A stretch of 64,000 bases of DNA from Actinernus sp. WN-2022 (Eukaryota; Cnidaria; Anthozoa; Actiniaria; Actinernidae): NCBI GenBank assembly GCA_030867875.1, contig JAOWCC010001589.1, forward strand, positions 138,667,745-138,731,744, read 5' to 3'. Below are positions 61,814 to 64,000 of the stretch, piece by piece (the stretch's first letter is position 1; each line of letters starts with the position of its first letter). Both the position numbers and the translations under genes were made by a program. The notes beneath the pieces were generated by a model. It saw only the letters and a list, made by a program, of their open reading frames with translations, searched no databases and had not been told where the DNA came from.

Positions 61814-63599
61814 ATTGTATACAAAATCCGGTATGGTTCATTAGATCAACTCTGCTATTGTTCTTAGGGATTAGCGATAACTGAAGGGCCATCAGTACAA
61901 TTTGATAGAAATAATAGTCCTATTGTTTTGAGGAAAACTCTTGAGATATAAATTCTTCTCTAAAACTGAACTATAATTACCATACGAATAAAAACAAACC
62001 ACCAGATAAATTAAACAAAGTTTATTCAATCTCAAAAACACCAATTTACAGTTCGTTTTCCTTATGAGATCGCAGCAGTTGACTTTGAGGTAAATTTTAT
62101 TTAGACCACAATCTTTTTTGTTTGTGTGCAGGTTTTGAGAGTGTTTTTATCTTTATAGACCATGCCGGAAATTCCCGCCGAAATGTTTTGAGTTCTGGAC
62201 TGACTGGGAAACAGAGTTGGAAACGGAGGTAAGTGCTATGAAATTTATACAAGTTGTCCGAGATTGAAGCTATAAATTTATTTGAATTCTTTTCTATCCA
62301 TGAAGAATCATTTGGTCGAAGTCCAGGATATTCCACCCGATATATTCGAGCCCTGGAGTGACTGACTCGGTAAGTAAGTCGATGGTCTAGTTCTGTTCAT
62401 ACACCGTATTATTCTTACCACGTTCTCTGTATTTTTTTCTCTTAGGAGGGCACCCCAGAAGCCTAACAGACAAAACTCCCATTTATGCTAACAGTTCTGC
62501 CGCCACCCTGAACGCCCGCCGCCCGCAACGCCCCGCGCCCCCGGCCGCCTCCTCCTCCTCTCCTCCCTCCTCCTCCTCCCTCCTCCTCCTCCCTCCTCCT
62601 CCTCCCTCCTCCTCCTCCCTCCTCCTCCTCCCTCCTCCTCCTCCTCCCTCCACCTCCCCCTCCTCCCTCCTCCTCCTCCCTCCTCGCTACCCCAAGGCTT
62701 CCTTATGTTACACTTTCGGTTGTCCAGATATTTTCTGTAACATAAGGAAGCTTTGGGGTAGCGGGGAGGGAGGACGAGGAAGAGGAGGGAGGAGGAGGAG
62801 GGAGGAGGAGGAGGGAGGAGGAGGAGGGAGGAGGAGGAGGGAGGAGGAGGAATGAGGAGGAGGAGGAGGGAGGAGGAGGAGGTGGCGGGGGGCGGGGGGC
62901 GTTGCGGGCGGCGGGCGTTCAGGGTGGCGGCAGAACTGTTAGCATAAATGGGAGCTTTTTCTGTTGGGCTTCTGGGGTGGCCTCCTAAGAGAAAAAAATA
63001 CAGAGAACGTGGTAAGAATAATACGGTGTATGAACAGAACTAGACCATCGACTTACTTACCGAGTCGAAGTCACTCCAGGGCTCGAATATCTCGGGTGGA
63101 ATATCCTGGACTTCGACCAAATGATTCTAAATGGATAGAAAAGAATTCAAATAAATTTATGGCTTCAATCTCGGACAACTTGTATACATTTCATAGCACT
63201 TACCTCCGTTTCCAACTCTGTTTCCCAGTCAGTCCAGGACTCAAAACATTTCGGCGGGAATTTCCGGCATGGTCTATAAAGATAAAAACCCTCTCAAAAC
63301 CTGCACACAAACAAAAAAAGATTGTGGTCTAAATACAATCCAAAAATATTTACCTCAAAGTCAACTGCTGCGATCTCATAAGGAAAACGAACTGTAAATT
63401 GGTGTTTTTAAGATTGAATAAACTTTGTTTAATTTATCTGGTGGTTTGTTTTTATTCGTATGGTAATCTCAAGAGTTTTCCTCAAAACAATAGGACTATT
63501 GTTTCTATCAAACTGTACTGATGGCCCTTAAGTTATCGCTAATCCCTAAGAACAATAGCAGAGTTGATCTAATGAACCATACCGGATTTTGTATACAAT
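61814..63599. repeat. 1.8-kb palindrome with exon-like arms and CT/GA core
   Basis: The left arm from ATTGTATACAAAATCCGGT and the right arm to ACCGGATTTTGTATACAAT are inverted over about 850 bp each. The inner parts are a (TCCTCC)n tract (62540-62690) and its inverse (62750-62890), joined by a hairpin around GCTACCCCAAGGCTTCCTTA. In each arm two similar short segments (GACTGACTGGGAAACAG and GATATTCCACCCGATATATT) are followed by GTAAGT donors. No target duplication was found, so it could be a foldback element or an inverted genomic duplication. Confidence 0.8.
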
Positions 63600-64000
63600 G
63601 TTCAGACTACTATCGTGCAGCTAGCTAGAGTCTTGAGATATCTGTCAGCAACTCCTACCTCGCAGCTAGTTAATAAATTAGTACTGTTCAGACCAAATTC
63701 TGGTATGCGTAATCTGAGCACTTTAGAGATTTAGTTTGTTGACCCAGTACCATATGTGCCACGACTTACATTAGCTAGCCTAGTAACTAGTAGGTTTTAC
63801 TTTTTGTTTTTCTCTCTTCTAGTTTGTTTCTCTCTCTAAAAGATAGAAATTTGACTGCCCTTGGCGCAAGTGTTTCGTAATCGCAAATAATTGACCGCCA
63901 AAGTGCTCAATTGAAATTTCAACCAAAATATTAAAACTGTGCGAAAAACTGCTACTGACTGGTGTTCGGCGATCCTCGTTATCCATGATGGCTCAATTGG
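63600..64000. other. window end; nothing recognised
   Basis: No coding or repeat signal seen. Confidence 0.35.

Overview
This is eukaryotic, almost certainly metazoan, AT-rich genomic DNA packed with transposons. The repeat content (Penelope-like, CR1/L2-type LINE, Ty3/gypsy, Ginger-, MULE- and Harbinger-like elements, tRNA-derived SINEs and many palindromic MITEs), together with secreted ShKT-CAP genes, suggests an anthozoan cnidarian such as a stony coral. That assignment is inference; no species marker was seen.

The host content I can support is two tandem paralogous genes on the + strand. Gene A (7777-18213, 5' end not found) has two ShKT exons, two micro-exons and three CAP exons ending in a stop. 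Gene B (25657-57859) is complete: signal-peptide exon, one ShKT exon, one micro-exon and three CAP exons. Its exons total 717 nt in one continuous frame (238 aa). Splice phases match between the two genes. They encode small secreted ShKT + CAP proteins with a GAPR-1-like C-terminus. Gene A keeps the conserved CAP His/Glu residues; gene B has lost three of the four.

The rest is mobile DNA. 1-5550: Penelope-like sequence (- strand) with a GIY-YIG tail, a hammerhead-like ribozyme and the start of a second coding region carrying a 2A-like motif, split by a 4.2-kb foldback element with 9-bp target duplications. 5551-16050: LINE pieces, MITEs and tandem repeats inside gene A. 18214-25650: intergenic, with a 77-bp satellite. 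25778-39545: the giant first intron of gene B, holding a 7.1-kb Ginger-like element (31118-38227) whose arms are about 129-bp repeats. 39800-57700: later gene B introns, with a LINE fragment, a young LTR retrotransposon (46667-52096) that looks self-primed, a TIR element with a 189-aa ORF, and a dead gypsy pol. 57860-64000: nested MITEs and a 1.8-kb palindrome.

All calls are by eye from sequence and family knowledge. Exon borders rest on GT/AG sites, conserved phase and paralogue agreement, not on transcripts.
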